Made by a program: the position numbers and the translations under genes. DNA of 64,000 nt from Muraenolepis orangiensis (lineage: Eukaryota > Chordata > Actinopteri > Gadiformes > Muraenolepididae): the NCBI GenBank assembly GCA_027704905.1, contig CM051023.1, forward strand, positions 1,086,508 to 1,150,507. Direction: 5' to 3'. This document shows positions 50,559 through 61,360 of the stretch, piece after piece. Position 1 is the first letter of the stretch; each line of letters begins with the position of its first letter. Below the pieces are notes generated by a model. That model did no database searches, was not told the DNA's origin, and saw only the letters and a list, made by a program, of their open reading frames with translations.

Positions 50559-52994
50559 CTACCTCAGCGGTTGTGCAAAAGAACACAGAATCCCCTCATG
50601 GTCACTGAAATAGGTGGGCAACACGGTTGATTCTACATCATACCGTGTTGTTTTCACATATACATGGTCAATTAATGTGCCCTTTTCGGTAGTGGGTTGT
50701 GTGACCAGCTGCACATACCCTTTGTCTGTTATAAATTTGCAAATTGTTGATGTTTTTAAAATGTCATCATTGAAATCACCCATCAGAGCAATTGTGTCAC
50801 CGAATAGATCTAACAAATCGAGTAATTTGCCTAAATGTTCTTTAAACAAAGAAATGGGATATGATGGTGGTCTATAAATTACCCCAATTAATATGTTGTG
50901 AGGCAAACAGTTGTACACTATACATTCTAAATTTACATCTGGCACTTGAAGAATACTAAATTCAATACTGTTTGCGCTATATATGCCAACACCACCACGT
51001 TGTTGGTCTTTCAGAGCAACCAATGCTGGGTTCTCGCTGGTGTAAGATGCACTTCGAGAACAACTAGCAAATGTATAACCGCTGATGTTAATGTCGTCAA
51101 ATGATGAGACAGCAGACAGCCATGTCTCTGTAACAGCAATACAGTTTGGCTGTAAATGCTGTGTACAAAGGGTCAAATCTTCGACATGACGTGTCAAACT
51201 TTGCACATTTGTCAAAAACACAGTAAAATCTGTGTGCAATTTGTGGTGGATCCTATCTTCACGTAGAAACTGCGGCATGCACTGAATTGCTTGCGTAACA
51301 TTTGTTTTGCAATAGATGGCATTAGGTTGAAAATCTTGAATGATTAAGCCGGATAAATTTGTAACACGACTTAATGCCACATATGCCTGTCCAGCAGCGA
51401 ATACTTTTTTAAGTGACACCACAGCTCTATCGACAGTTATCCCTTGCACCTTATGTACTGTACAAGCCCAAGCCAGTTTAAGGGGAAATTGCCGACGCAA
51501 CCCACCTTTAACGGTGACTCTATCCTCTTCTGGAAAAATCGGTGTACAGTTCACTAATTGACTTGATGCATTTGCAGAGTCTTTCCTGCGCTGTGCCCCG
51601 ACTCTGTCATCGTCAAAATGGACGTACACAGTTTGTGGAAATCTTTCACCTTGCGCAATCGCTATGTGTCTCACCGTGCCGCATACCCCGTTCACCAGCC
51701 CGTCCGTCACATCTAGATTTTTGGTCAACATTACACGAGCATTTTCCCCGACAACCAAACGTTCCGCTAAATAGCTTTGATACACGTTGATGTGATGTCC
51801 ACGTTTTAACTCAAGTTTTCCAGTTTTTCTGTTATGGCCAGTATCCTGAGCTTCTATTTCGACATGTTCCGGGCATGTTTTCAACAGCTGCACAAGATTA
51901 TGGTCATTAACCTGAGCGTTTGTGGGGAAAATGTGTAATGCTGAACTTTCTTCACCTGTTTCACAGCTCTTCAACAAATCAATGTCACTAGCTGACAAAG
52001 CTGTTTCTTTTGAGCGTGTCCTCAACCTATTTAGCAGTTCCGCAAAAACAATATCTTTCTGCCTGACTATTGTTTTAAGCTCTACAATGCTAAATAGGTT
52101 GTGCCACAGGTTAAATCCTACCTTTTCTACGTACAGGGCGTTTCCTTTAACTGGTGGCAGCTGGAAAAAATCTCCAACCACTACCACACTAACTCTGCCA
52201 AATGGGGAATAATCATTACATTGTTTAATTTGACGCAATCTGCCATGAATATATGCCATGAGCTTGTGATCGACCATGGATATTTCATCGACAATTACAA
52301 TTTCCACATTTCTATATTTGGCACGCAGACTATTTGTTTTGTCCTCGCCTAAAGGGGTGTAGGGTAATTTGGAATTAACGCCGATGCTAAAGGTGTTATG
52401 GATAGTTGCCGCGTCTAAATTGTATGCGGCAATTCCAGTCGGAGCGGTCAACAACACACACACAGAATCAGGGTTTTCACAGAGTGTCGAGAGCAACCTG
52501 GTCGTCTCATACTGCAGAGCCTTGATCAAATGACTCTTTCCCGTCCCGGCACCGCCCGTTATAAATACGTGAAACGGCGCCGGATTTTTACCCGAGATTT
52601 TGTCTAAACACCATTGTCGTATTTGATAAAAAATAGACATTTGTGTTTCGTTTAGAGACCGAACTAATTTCAGCCCTTGGCTTCTGCTCAAAATATTGTT
52701 TGTCTTTTCTAAATGGCCAATTTGCCCATTACTAACGGCAAGATCGGGAATGGCGTCAATTTGTTCCCCGTCTACGGTTTCAATTTTTTCCCGCTCTTCT
52801 ATGCATTGAAGATTTTCCAATTCCTGTTCGGGGCACAGGTCACACCAAGCGTCCTCAAAATCTACATTACCGTCTAAAGACTCTTGGATTCTTTGTAATT
52901 CATCCGAATCGAGTTCAAACATAGCTCTATTGGCGTCGACCACCGATTTCACCAGCTGTCTGGATCCGTCGGCAAATGTAACTCGACCGCTCAT
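50559..52994 (-). CDS. Helentron PIF1-type helicase fused to LINE-like endonuclease (5'-truncated)
   Basis: An 811-residue intact frame. Residues 115-560 are an SF1B PIF1-like DNA helicase: Walker A GGAGTGKS (147-154), APTGIAA (184-190), Walker B VDEISM (235-240), GDFFQLPP (274-281), motif V VHKVQG (513-518) and motif VI AYVALSR (537-543). Residues 588-808 are an apurinic-like endonuclease of the exonuclease-endonuclease-phosphatase family, with Asn596, TETW (Glu623), GDFND (739-743), DHVY (776-779) and SDHE (797-800). All expected catalytic residues are present. A helicase with a C-terminal endonuclease defines Helentron/Helitron2 elements, known in fish. The frame runs in from QFEEFY upstream and is cut at 53008, where unrelated (inverted) transposon sequence begins. 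The Rep/HUH half is therefore missing and the protein cannot be autonomous. Confidence 0.85.
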   Translation of the reverse strand: MSGRVTFADGSRQLVKSVVDANRAMFELDSDELQRIQESLDGNVDFEDAWCDLCPEQELENLQCIEEREKIETVDGEQIDAIPDLAVSNGQIGHLEKTNNILSRSQGLKLVRSLNETQMSIFYQIRQWCLDKISGKNPAPFHVFITGGAGTGKSHLIKALQYETTRLLSTLCENPDSVCVLLTAPTGIAAYNLDAATIHNTFSIGVNSKLPYTPLGEDKTNSLRAKYRNVEIVIVDEISMVDHKLMAYIHGRLRQIKQCNDYSPFGRVSVVVVGDFFQLPPVKGNALYVEKVGFNLWHNLFSIVELKTIVRQKDIVFAELLNRLRTRSKETALSASDIDLLKSCETGEESSALHIFPTNAQVNDHNLVQLLKTCPEHVEIEAQDTGHNRKTGKLELKRGHHINVYQSYLAERLVVGENARVMLTKNLDVTDGLVNGVCGTVRHIAIAQGERFPQTVYVHFDDDRVGAQRRKDSANASSQLVNCTPIFPEEDRVTVKGGLRRQFPLKLAWACTVHKVQGITVDRAVVSLKKVFAAGQAYVALSRVTNLSGLIIQDFQPNAIYCKTNVTQAIQCMPQFLREDRIHHKLHTDFTVFLTNVQSLTRHVEDLTLCTQHLQPNCIAVTETWLSAVSSFDDINISGYTFASCSRSASYTSENPALVALKDQQRGGVGIYSANSIEFSILQVPDVNLECIVYNCLPHNILIGVIYRPPSYPISLFKEHLGKLLDLLDLFGDTIALMGDFNDDILKTSTICKFITDKGYVQLVTQPTTEKGTLIDHVYVKTTRYDVESTVLPTYFSDHEGILCSFAQPLR

Positions 52995-53007
52995 GTAAAA
53001 CTCTTCA

Positions 53008-55247
53008 AACTGGATCCTTCCAAGTGGACCGTTTTCGGCCGGGGCAGGAAGGTAATTGTGCGGTTGACGTCTTTCAATAAGAGTGATATTCCCTGAGCGG
53101 TTTGCCTTGATAATGGTGGAAGAGTACCCATTTGATTAACACAAGCTATGCTATTTATCTTTACAGAGGAGCCAACACGATGAACCTGAGCAGTCCATTG
53201 TTGCACTTAAACAAGCAGGGACTGTTCAGCAGGAGGTAGGTCAACTTTGTGTTATGCTTTAAATCATTGGGGTTTGTTTATTGCAGTTTAGATCTGCATT
53301 TCTTTTCCTTTTTCTAAAACAGTGTTTCTTCATTTTGATTTGACAGGAATTGGAGGAGAGTTTTCTTCCGCTGACTCCTGTGTGGTTCAGCAGTGCAATG
53401 TTGGTTGAGATGGACAAGATTAGTCCATCCCATCTTCCTGGCCCTGATGAGTGCACACCACCGGTTCCAAAACGGCAAAAGGTAATTACTTTGTTGCTTT
53501 GTATGTCGGTCGATGCCCTATTATAAAATGTCTCCTTCCTGACAAACTTTAAATGTATTACAGCGAGGACAACTTCTACTGTCCATAAGGAGTTATTAGT
53601 GGAGAATTAATCCTTTTGTTTTCCTTACGTTAGAAAGCCAAGATGGAGCCGAAGCAGAGGGCTCCTGCCTCCAAGAGGACCCTGGCAAAGCGACAGGTTG
53701 TTCTTGTTTTCTTCTTTTTTAAAGGCAATATAGGACTTGTTTAAAACTAAGAAGTGACACGAATATCGGTGGTGTTATTTATTCTCAAGTTGACTTAACT
53801 GTTTTGTTTTTGTAGGGGGAGGCAGCTCCCACGGTTGTGGAGGTGATTTCCAGGCCACCTACCAGTAGAAGGACAGTTGCTGTGGAGCAGCAGGTCTGTG
53901 CTCTTTGCGTGAAGGATGTGCTTTTTAGTTTTTTAGAGTGACATTTTAATGAATAATGCTAATTTATTTAAAACTAAGAAGTGACACGAATATCGGTGGT
54001 GTGATTTATTCTCAAGTTGACTTAACTGTTTTGTTTTTGTAGGGGGAGGCAGCTCCCACGGTTGTGGAGGTGATTTCCCGGCCACCTACCAGTCGAGGGA
54101 CAGTTGCTGTGGAGCAGCAGGTCTGTGCTCTTTGTGTTAAGGATGTGCTTTGTTTTTAGAGTCACATTTGAATGAATAATGCTAATTTATTGATTATTGT
54201 CACTTTTGTGGAGGTGGAGCCATCGCCAGGAGTGGAGCCATTGTCCAGCGTAGAGTCATCACTGAGCGTGGAGCCATCACCCAGCGTGATCGTGGATGTT
54301 GATGATGACAACAGACGGAGAACAGGTAAGGGCCACGCTTGCACGTGTTCAGAAAAAGTGCAGTCGGCTGTTGTCGCAGGGACCGATGTGAGGTATGCAT
54401 CCGTTTCCGACGACGACGTATCTGTTGCATGTTCTATAGCGGCTGCGATCAAACATTTGATCGCGCCTGTGTGTACGTGGAGCAGTACAGATATCGATGC
54501 CATACGTGTTGCCGGGTCAAAGCTGAACTCGTTTGTATTAGGGGAAGCCCGTCAATCGAATGTAAAGCCAAAGAACTTGTGCAGGTTGGTTGAGCAGACC
54601 AGTGTGTATGGGCGTAAGTGGAAGGTCAATATGGGTCTGACAGTGTACGGGCAATTGAATTCGTCTGAAGGGGAACAGGTATTGTCGGAGAAGCTGCTTG
54701 AACACTTGTCCAGGGATGGCATGTGTCTGTTTGCCCTAAATTCCGCAGCCAGTGCCATTATTCAACACAATGACTTTATTGTGGTCGTTGATTGTGGCAC
54801 ACGTGGTGCGTCTGGGTTAGCATCCAGTTGTGGCAAATCTGTAGCCGTGTTCAACACATGCCCTAATGACCTGATGCTTTACATCAGCAGTCTCAGTGAT
54901 TCGTTTAATGCACAGAAGTTTAGCATTACAAGCCTTTCTGTGAAAGCAGCTGAAGTCAATTCGGAGACGGCTAGAGTAATTTCAGACAGTGATAGGGACA
55001 TGGGGTGTGTCAGGGGAACATTCAGTCAGGGTGACCAACAGTTTAAATATGCAGGACTTCAGTGCATGGCTGTAAGTTTGGTAGGCATAGCGCAACACAA
55101 AATTGACAGCGTGTTCACATGGCAGACCGACAACCTGGATAAAGTCGTAGTTCTCGGTGACAATCTGTACACCTCCCTGCGTGACCAACAAGGTGTCAGA
55201 GGGGGATACACACTACTTTCGGTTCCAGATCTGCCCAAGGAGAGCAT
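53008..55247 (+). repeat. inverted copy of the left Helentron segment (2861-5104)
   Basis: It is near-identical in reverse orientation to 2861-5104, with matching exons: end of the SGNH exon 53008-53051, then 53167-53235, 53347-53481, 53634-53696, 53816-53893, 54043-54120 and 54214 onward. All splice sites and exon lengths match the left copy. It breaks abruptly at both ends: at 53008 into the opposite-strand helicase, and at 55247 into the TRIM promoter region. Confidence 0.95.
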
Positions 55248-55269
55248 TACACATCTACGTTTGCCCTGA
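54214..55269 (+). pseudogene. C76-like protease exon, inverted truncated copy
   Basis: The same exon as 3894-2485. It holds the whole of degenerate domain 1 and the first ~65 residues of domain 2 (through LLSVPDLPKES), including Gln-Cys but not the Asp-Ser-His dyad. After 55247 the frame reads a few foreign codons (ITHLRLP) and stops at 55269. The frame upstream of 54214 (to ATG 54172) is intron read-through. It cannot form an active protease. Confidence 0.8.
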
Positions 55270-55271
55270 AG

Positions 55272-55330
55272 TGACGTCATCGCGTGGCCCCGCCCCCCAT
55301 GACGTCACAAAGCTTAGCGGAGCATAAAAG
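55272..55330 (+). promoter_or_regulatory. promoter of the RING-B30.2 gene: two CREs, GC box, TATA-like box
   Basis: Two perfect palindromic cAMP-response elements TGACGTCA (55272-55279 and 55300-55307) flank a GC box (ccccgccccc, 55288-55297). A TATA-like CATAAAAGG follows at 55323-55331. The spacing fits a transcription start near 55350. CREs bind CREB/ATF factors, so inducible expression is likely, but this is inferred. Confidence 0.65.
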
Positions 55331-55349
55331 GCAAGACGCGACGCGGAGA

Positions 55350-55437
55350 TAACAGTTCCTCTTTGAGACGCGACGAGGAGAGAACAGTTGAAAGGACACC
55401 AGCCTTTGTCCAACTAAGCGGTGGACAGCGTTCTAAG
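55350..55437 (+). other. non-coding exon 1 of the RING-B30.2 gene
   Basis: It lies downstream of the TATA-like box and ends at TTCTAAG|gtgagtag (donor at 55438). Its 5' part has a 32-bp near-duplicate ('gacgcgacg..gag..aacagtt' at 55335 and 55367). It contains no ATG with a long frame, so it is taken as 5' UTR. The exact start is uncertain. Confidence 0.5.
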
Positions 55438-55689
55438 GTGAGTAGTGAGTGTTGACCAAGGGCTTCAAAGAGTTAGTTCTGCACCAGGGAGCCTGTTCCA
55501 ACAGACACACTTTGATGGTGGACCATTGTTAAGTTCATGTAGTATTAGATGTGTATTATATGTTTATATCAAGCCCTACGCTACTCCATCACTCATATAG
55601 ATAGAGATATATACACATATAGGGACATTACAACCACTTTAAACTGTTGTCTAAACACTTTAATACGTTTTTAAAAGATCGTTTTTTTT

Positions 55690-56418
55690 AGTAATAGTGG
55701 TAGTAGTAGAATTCGAGTAGTAGTAGTAGTTGTAGTAGTAGTAATATTTGTTGGTAGTAGTAGTAGAATCAGTAGTAGTAGTAGTAGTAGTGGTAGTAGT
55801 AGTGGATTGTAGTAGTAGTAGTTGTAATAGTAGAGGTTGTAATAGTAGTAGTAGTAGTGGAGTAGTAGTAGTAGCTGTGAGTAGTAGTAGTAGTAGTAGT
55901 ATTAATATTAGTAGTGTTATTATTATTAGTAGTAGTCATTAGTATATGTAGTAGTAGTAGGTATAGTAGTAGTAGTAGTATTATTAGTTGTTGTATTAGT
56001 AGTGGTAGTGGAGTAGTAGTAGTAGTAGAAGTAGTGGATGGTAGTAATAAAAGTTGTAAAAGTAGTAGTAGTTTTAATAGTAGTAGTAGTTTTAATAGTA
56101 GTAGTAGTATTATTAATATTAGTAGTAGTTGTATTAGTAGTGATAGTAAAAGTAGTAGTAATTGTAGTAGTAATCGTAGTAGTAGTTGTTGTATTAGTAG
56201 TGGTAGTGGTAGTAGTAGTAGTAGTAGTTGTAAAAGTAGTAGTAGTTGATGTAGTAGTAGTAGTAGTAGTAGTAGTGTAGTAGTAGTAGTAGTATTAGTA
56301 GCTGTTGTATTAGTAGTAGTAGTAGTAGTAGAAGTAGTGGATGGTTGTAGTAGTAGTAGTAGTATTATAAGTAATAGTAGTAGTAGTAGTAGTTGTAGTA
56401 GTGGTAGTATTAGTAGTA

Positions 56419-56420
<2 letters not shown>
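55690..56420 (+). repeat. (AGT)n-rich imperfect microsatellite in intron 1
   Basis: About 730 bp of AGT/GTA trinucleotides with many interruptions. It gives long Ser/Val-rich frames in several registers, none of them credible. It lies wholly within intron 1 of the RING-B30.2 gene. Confidence 0.95.

Positions 56421-56496
<76 letters not shown>
56421..56496 (+). repeat. (CT)n tract serving as polypyrimidine tract
   Basis: About 38 CT dinucleotides, followed by 'aatgtgttctag' (acceptor AG at 56507-56508) and the coding exon. The microsatellite occupies the position of the polypyrimidine tract of this splice site. Confidence 0.85.
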
Positions 56497-56499
<3 letters not shown>

Positions 56500-56508
56500 G
56501 TGTTCTAG

Positions 56509-58313
56509 GAATGGCCTCTGCTAAATCTTCCTGGTCTGAGGAGAACTTTTCCTGTTCCGTCTGTCTGGATGTGTTCAAGAGTCCAGTTTCCACATCATGT
56601 GGACACAACTTCTGTAGAGCCTGTATCACCACGTTCTGGGAGGTCAATGTCCAGTTCAAATGTCCTCTTTGCAACGAGCTGTTCCGCACAAGACCCGATC
56701 TACGGGTCAATACCCTCTTATCGGAGATGGTGGACGAGTTTAGACGGTCCGTACCGGTCAAAGAGCAGCCTTGTGTTGAACCAGGAGAAGAGGGGGACCA
56801 CAGGTCCCATCCTGTTGTACGTCTGAAGGAGGAATATGAGCTGAAGAAGGCCCAGCTGGGGAAGATAGACTCACACGCAGGGACCTTGAGGAGATCCCTG
56901 GATCAGCTGAAGGAGACACTGGACATGGAGATGAAGAAGCTGCCTGTCCTGAGGTCGACTCTAAAGAAGTGTAAGTGTCTGTTTAGTTGGAGTCATCACA
57001 ACAACACACTAACTCCTCAGATTGAAAGTCCATCCACACAGCAGGTGACGTCCTACTGGGAATGAACATGATGGTGGACATCATGTATCTCATCAATATA
57101 TTAATATATTGATGAGATACATGATGGTTGGTATCTGTTACATAATGCATAACCATCACAATGAATCCTTCTTCTGTAAAATACAACATATATTATTACT
57201 GTAACAATATTATTTATTAATGAGTTATGTGTGTTATTATTATTAGACAATCATAATCAGGATGCTGTTAATCATACTTGTATGTGTATTTTATATTCAG
57301 AACATGATCTAAAATATATCTAATAATATATGTGAATAAACATATTTTATATAATAATATATATCACTATATAATAATGTTTATATTAATAATTAAAACA
57401 TAAATATTAATATATTATAATAAATCTATTACATTATAATTATATATTTCCATCATACTTTAGGTCCTAGGAAACTAGGCAACCAATTCTTAGAAACACC
57501 TCTCCTATCAAAGTCACAATTGTAGTTATCCAAGGTTAATGTTGGCAACTGCTAGCGTTTATTGATGTCCTATCTATAAATCAAGAGAGTACTTTCCAAT
57601 CAAGTACTTTTTCTTCCTCAGTGGTTATTCACGGCTCCACCCATTTCTAAAGGGTTTATTGAACTGACTCCAAACGGCTCATATCTTGATGACCTCATCA
57701 GGAGTATTTCTGTGTAGACTCATCATGTCTTTGGTTCTCTCTCCCATCAGATGAGTGTGAACTCACACTGGACCCAAACACAGCCCACAGAAGACTCTCT
57801 CTGTCTGAGGACAACAGGAAGGTGACGAGGGTTAGAGAGGAGGAGTTGTATCCTGTCCACCCGGAGAGATTTGACTACCATCACCAGGTGTTGTGTAGAG
57901 AGGGTCTGACTGACCGCTGTTACTGGGAGGTGGAGATGGAGAGGAAAAGAAGAGGTGTTGTTGGTATAGGAGTGACATACAGAGGAATCACTAGGAGAGG
58001 ACGGGGTGCTGACAGCTGGCTTGGATTCAACAACAAGTCCTGGAGTCTTTATTGTTCTGATGATGGTTACTCTGTCTGGTACAACGGTAGTAAAACAGTC
58101 ATAGATCTCCGCCCCTCTAACAGAGTAGGAGTGTATGTGGACCGGCCTGCTGGCTCTCTCTCATTCTACAGAGTGTCCCCAGATGGAGGAGGGTCCTCAG
58201 ACAAACTGACACTCATCCACACCTTCCAGTCCACATTCACCCAGGAGGACCTCCTCCCTGCGTTTGGGTTATGGGGGGGTTATGGTTCCTCAGTGTCTCT
58301 GTGTCGCTTGTAG
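56509..58313 (+). CDS. RING / coiled-coil / B30.2 (TRIM-like) E3 ubiquitin ligase, two coding exons
   Basis: The coding exons are 56511-56970 (ATG in GAATGG) and 57751-58313 (TAG). The donor AAGT|gtaagt and acceptor cccatcag are in phase 1, giving 340 residues with no frame break. Residues 15-54 are a C3HC4 RING (C15, C18, C30, H32, C35, C38, C51, C54) with ubiquitin-ligase potential. A short charged coiled coil follows (about 115-153), then a PRY-SPRY/B30.2 domain from residue 154 (LTLDPNTAH, YWEVE, VGVYVDRPAGSLSFYRV). The B-boxes normal for TRIM proteins are missing. Only a 'DHRSHPVVRLKEEYE' tail like the end of a B-box remains, so the protein is shorter than typical fish TRIMs. The family often acts in antiviral immunity. 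The upstream frame to 56337 is microsatellite read-through. Confidence 0.85.
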
Positions 58314-58315
58314 CA

Positions 58316-58640
58316 ACACACATAGAGCACACACACACACAACACACAGTATACAGACAAACACACACGCACACGCAAATATAGAGAAGTACACACACAC
58401 TTAAAAATACACACGCGCACACACACACATACAGGGAAACACATTTTTATACACACACACATATAGAGAAATACACAAATGAACACAAACACACAAACAT
58501 AGAAACACACACAAACACATGGAAATAAACACACACTTATAGAAATACACACATATATAGAAATAAAAACACACATACACACACACACACATTTTTAGAG
58601 ATAAACACACACACACACACATACAGACACCTCTCTATTT
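58316..58640. repeat. CA-rich 3' UTR sequence
   Basis: Interrupted (CA)n, mostly 'acacac' with 'atagagaaa' breaks, immediately after the stop codon. A possible poly(A) signal ATTAAA lies at 58726-58731. Confidence 0.8.
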
Positions 58641-58740
58641 GTCATTCTATAGTTCTATAGTACTTTGATATTCTGCGTATATTAACATTCTAAAAAGGGC
58701 TTGTTAATGAACAGCATGTTCATTTATTAAAGATATGTTC

Positions 58741-59285
58741 TCCTGTACCTGCTCCTCAATGACCTCTGACCCCTACCTGCTCCTCAATGACCTCTGACCC
58801 CTACCTGCTCCTCAATGACCTCTGACCCCTACCTGCTCCTCAATGACCCCTAACCTCTAGCTGCTCTTTAATGACCTGTAATCCCTACCTGCTCATTTTT
58901 TACCTCTGATCTCTACCTGCTCCTTAATGACATCTGACCCCTACCTGCTCCTTAATGACCTCTGACCCCTACCTGCTCCTTAATGACCCCTTACCCCTAC
59001 CTGCTCCTTAATGACCCCTAACCCCTACCTACTCCTTAATGACCTCTGACCCCTACCTGCTCCTTAATGAACTGTAATCCCTACCTGCTCCTCAATGACC
59101 TCTGACCCCTACCTGCTCCTTAATGACCCCTTGCCCCTACCTGCTCCTTATTGACCTCTAACCCCTACCTGCTCCTTAATGACCTCTGATCCCTACCTGC
59201 TCCTTTACGACCCCTTACCCCTACCTGCTCCTTAATGACCGCCTAACGCCTACCTGCTCCTTAATGACCTCTGACCCCTACCTAT
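58741..59285. repeat. 28-bp minisatellite, about 19 copies
   Basis: The unit is close to 'ctacctgctccttaatgacc' plus 'tctgaccc'. Copies vary at several positions (tca/tta, ctct/ccta), so it is older than the 21-bp array. It is followed by two copies of 'agtgatatatattgatgatacatcac...' near 59287 and 59380. Confidence 0.95.
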
Positions 59286-59835
59286 TAGTGATATATATTG
59301 ATGATACATCACAGATCAGAGTTGACTACAGTATCTTAGTCTTCTTCCTGCTGTAATAAAGTGATATATGATGATATATTAGTGATATATATTGATGATA
59401 CATCACAGATCAGAGTTGACTACAGTATCTCTGACTCGGTATCAAAGCATGATGAACCAGTTGGTCCAGTTCCCCTCCCAGTTCAGTTCCTTTCAGACTA
59501 ACCTCTTCTAGGCTGTTGTTCCATGACTTCACTCAGTCATGAACTATAAAAACCTTATTAAAATATGAACCATAGACAGAGAGCTCTGAGGACCAGAAGC
59601 TCAGACACACACAGTCTCTGACGATACTTTGATTCATTTAGAATAAAATCAGAAGTGTACACACATTGTAACATGATGTCATTCATTATTCAGAAGCATA
59701 CACTTTAATCAATATAAACTATTGATTAATGACTGCAACTGTTCACTCTGAATGGTTCACAGTCGTGTTGGGTTGGATTCTTCTTGTGTTGTTTCCTGGT
59801 TCGTTTTTCGGGTTACACCCTTTACAGGCAGGCAG

Positions 59836-60405
<570 letters not shown>

Positions 60406-60706
60406 CCAACACACACACACACACAGCAAGTTCCTGGGTTATGAGGACCAATGGTATATCAGGACATTACACACACACACACACACACAGCAAGTTCCTG
60501 GGTTATGAGGACCAATGGTATATCAGGACATTACACACACACACACACAGCAAGTTCCTGGGTTATGAGGACCAATGGTATATCAGGACATTACACACAC
60601 ACACACAGCAAGTTCCTGGGTTATGAGGACCAATGGTATATCAGGACATTACACACACACACACAGCAAGTTCCTGGGTTATGAGGACCAATGGTATATC
60701 AGGGCA
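60406..60706. repeat. ~60-bp minisatellite with (CA)n spacer, five copies
   Basis: The unit 'agcaagttcctgggttatga' plus 'ggaccaatggtatatcaggacatt' plus (AC)n repeats with variable (AC) length. The last copy ends at 60706 where the candidate LTR begins. Confidence 0.95.
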
Positions 60707-60707
60707 T

Positions 60708-61261
60708 TGTGGTGGAAATCTACCTGAATAAGAAGGCAAATTATCAATCAATAAGAACTGTCACACATGAACTCAATTAAGTTTGAAGATTTATCAAGCA
60801 AGCAGAACACAATGAACAAATACAAGTAGACAAGTAGACAAGTGGCCAAACAGACAAATTGACAGACAGTCAGACAACAGACAGACAAAGCTTTGTCGGG
60901 AGCCCCGAATCCTATGAGGTGAGGATAGGGAAGTCCACCGTAATGCTGGCAACACTCAGTATTTATCCCTCCTTAGGACTGCCCCTAAGACACTGTCTTT
61001 CACCCCAATGATGCAAGTCTTGACCACCTGGCTCCACCACCCCCATCTCCACCTGGCTCCACCACCCCCATCTCCACCTGGCTCCACCACCCCCATCTCC
61101 AGCACGGGAACAGAGGAACTCTCGTGCAGGCAGAGGAAGCCAGAGGTGTTGAACCAGGAGCGGCCAAGCCTTTGATCCAGCTCAATAGTTGTATGCCAAC
61201 CCCCCTTCAACAGCTGTAGACTGCAATAGCCACTGTCCACCGCTGTGAGATAAACATTACA
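60708..61261 (-). mobile_element. candidate solo LTR
   Basis: It is bounded by TGT...ACA. Read on the minus strand it starts TGTAATGTTTATCTC and ends TTTCCACCACA, with a TATA-like 'ataaatac' near 60965. Inside are three 25-bp repeats ('cacctggctccaccaccccc' plus 'atctc', 61025-61100). No primer-binding site, polypurine tract or clear target-site duplication was found, so the identification rests on the ends and size only. (GGATAA)n follows at 61275-61331. Confidence 0.3.
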
Positions 61262-61360
61262 GTTGGTCAAGCAGGATAAGGATAAGGATAAGGATAAGAA
61301 TAAGGATAAGGATAAGGATAAGGATAAGGACCAGACCCCTCAGGACAATAAGACAAAAGG

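Noticed and set aside
55748..56280. Val- and Ser-rich proteins
   Set aside because: They are translations of the (AGT)n repeat in different frames.
56337..56510. N-terminal Ser-rich extension of the RING protein
   Set aside because: It is read-through of (AGT)n and (CT)n; an acceptor AG at 56507-56508 directly precedes the ATG at 56511.
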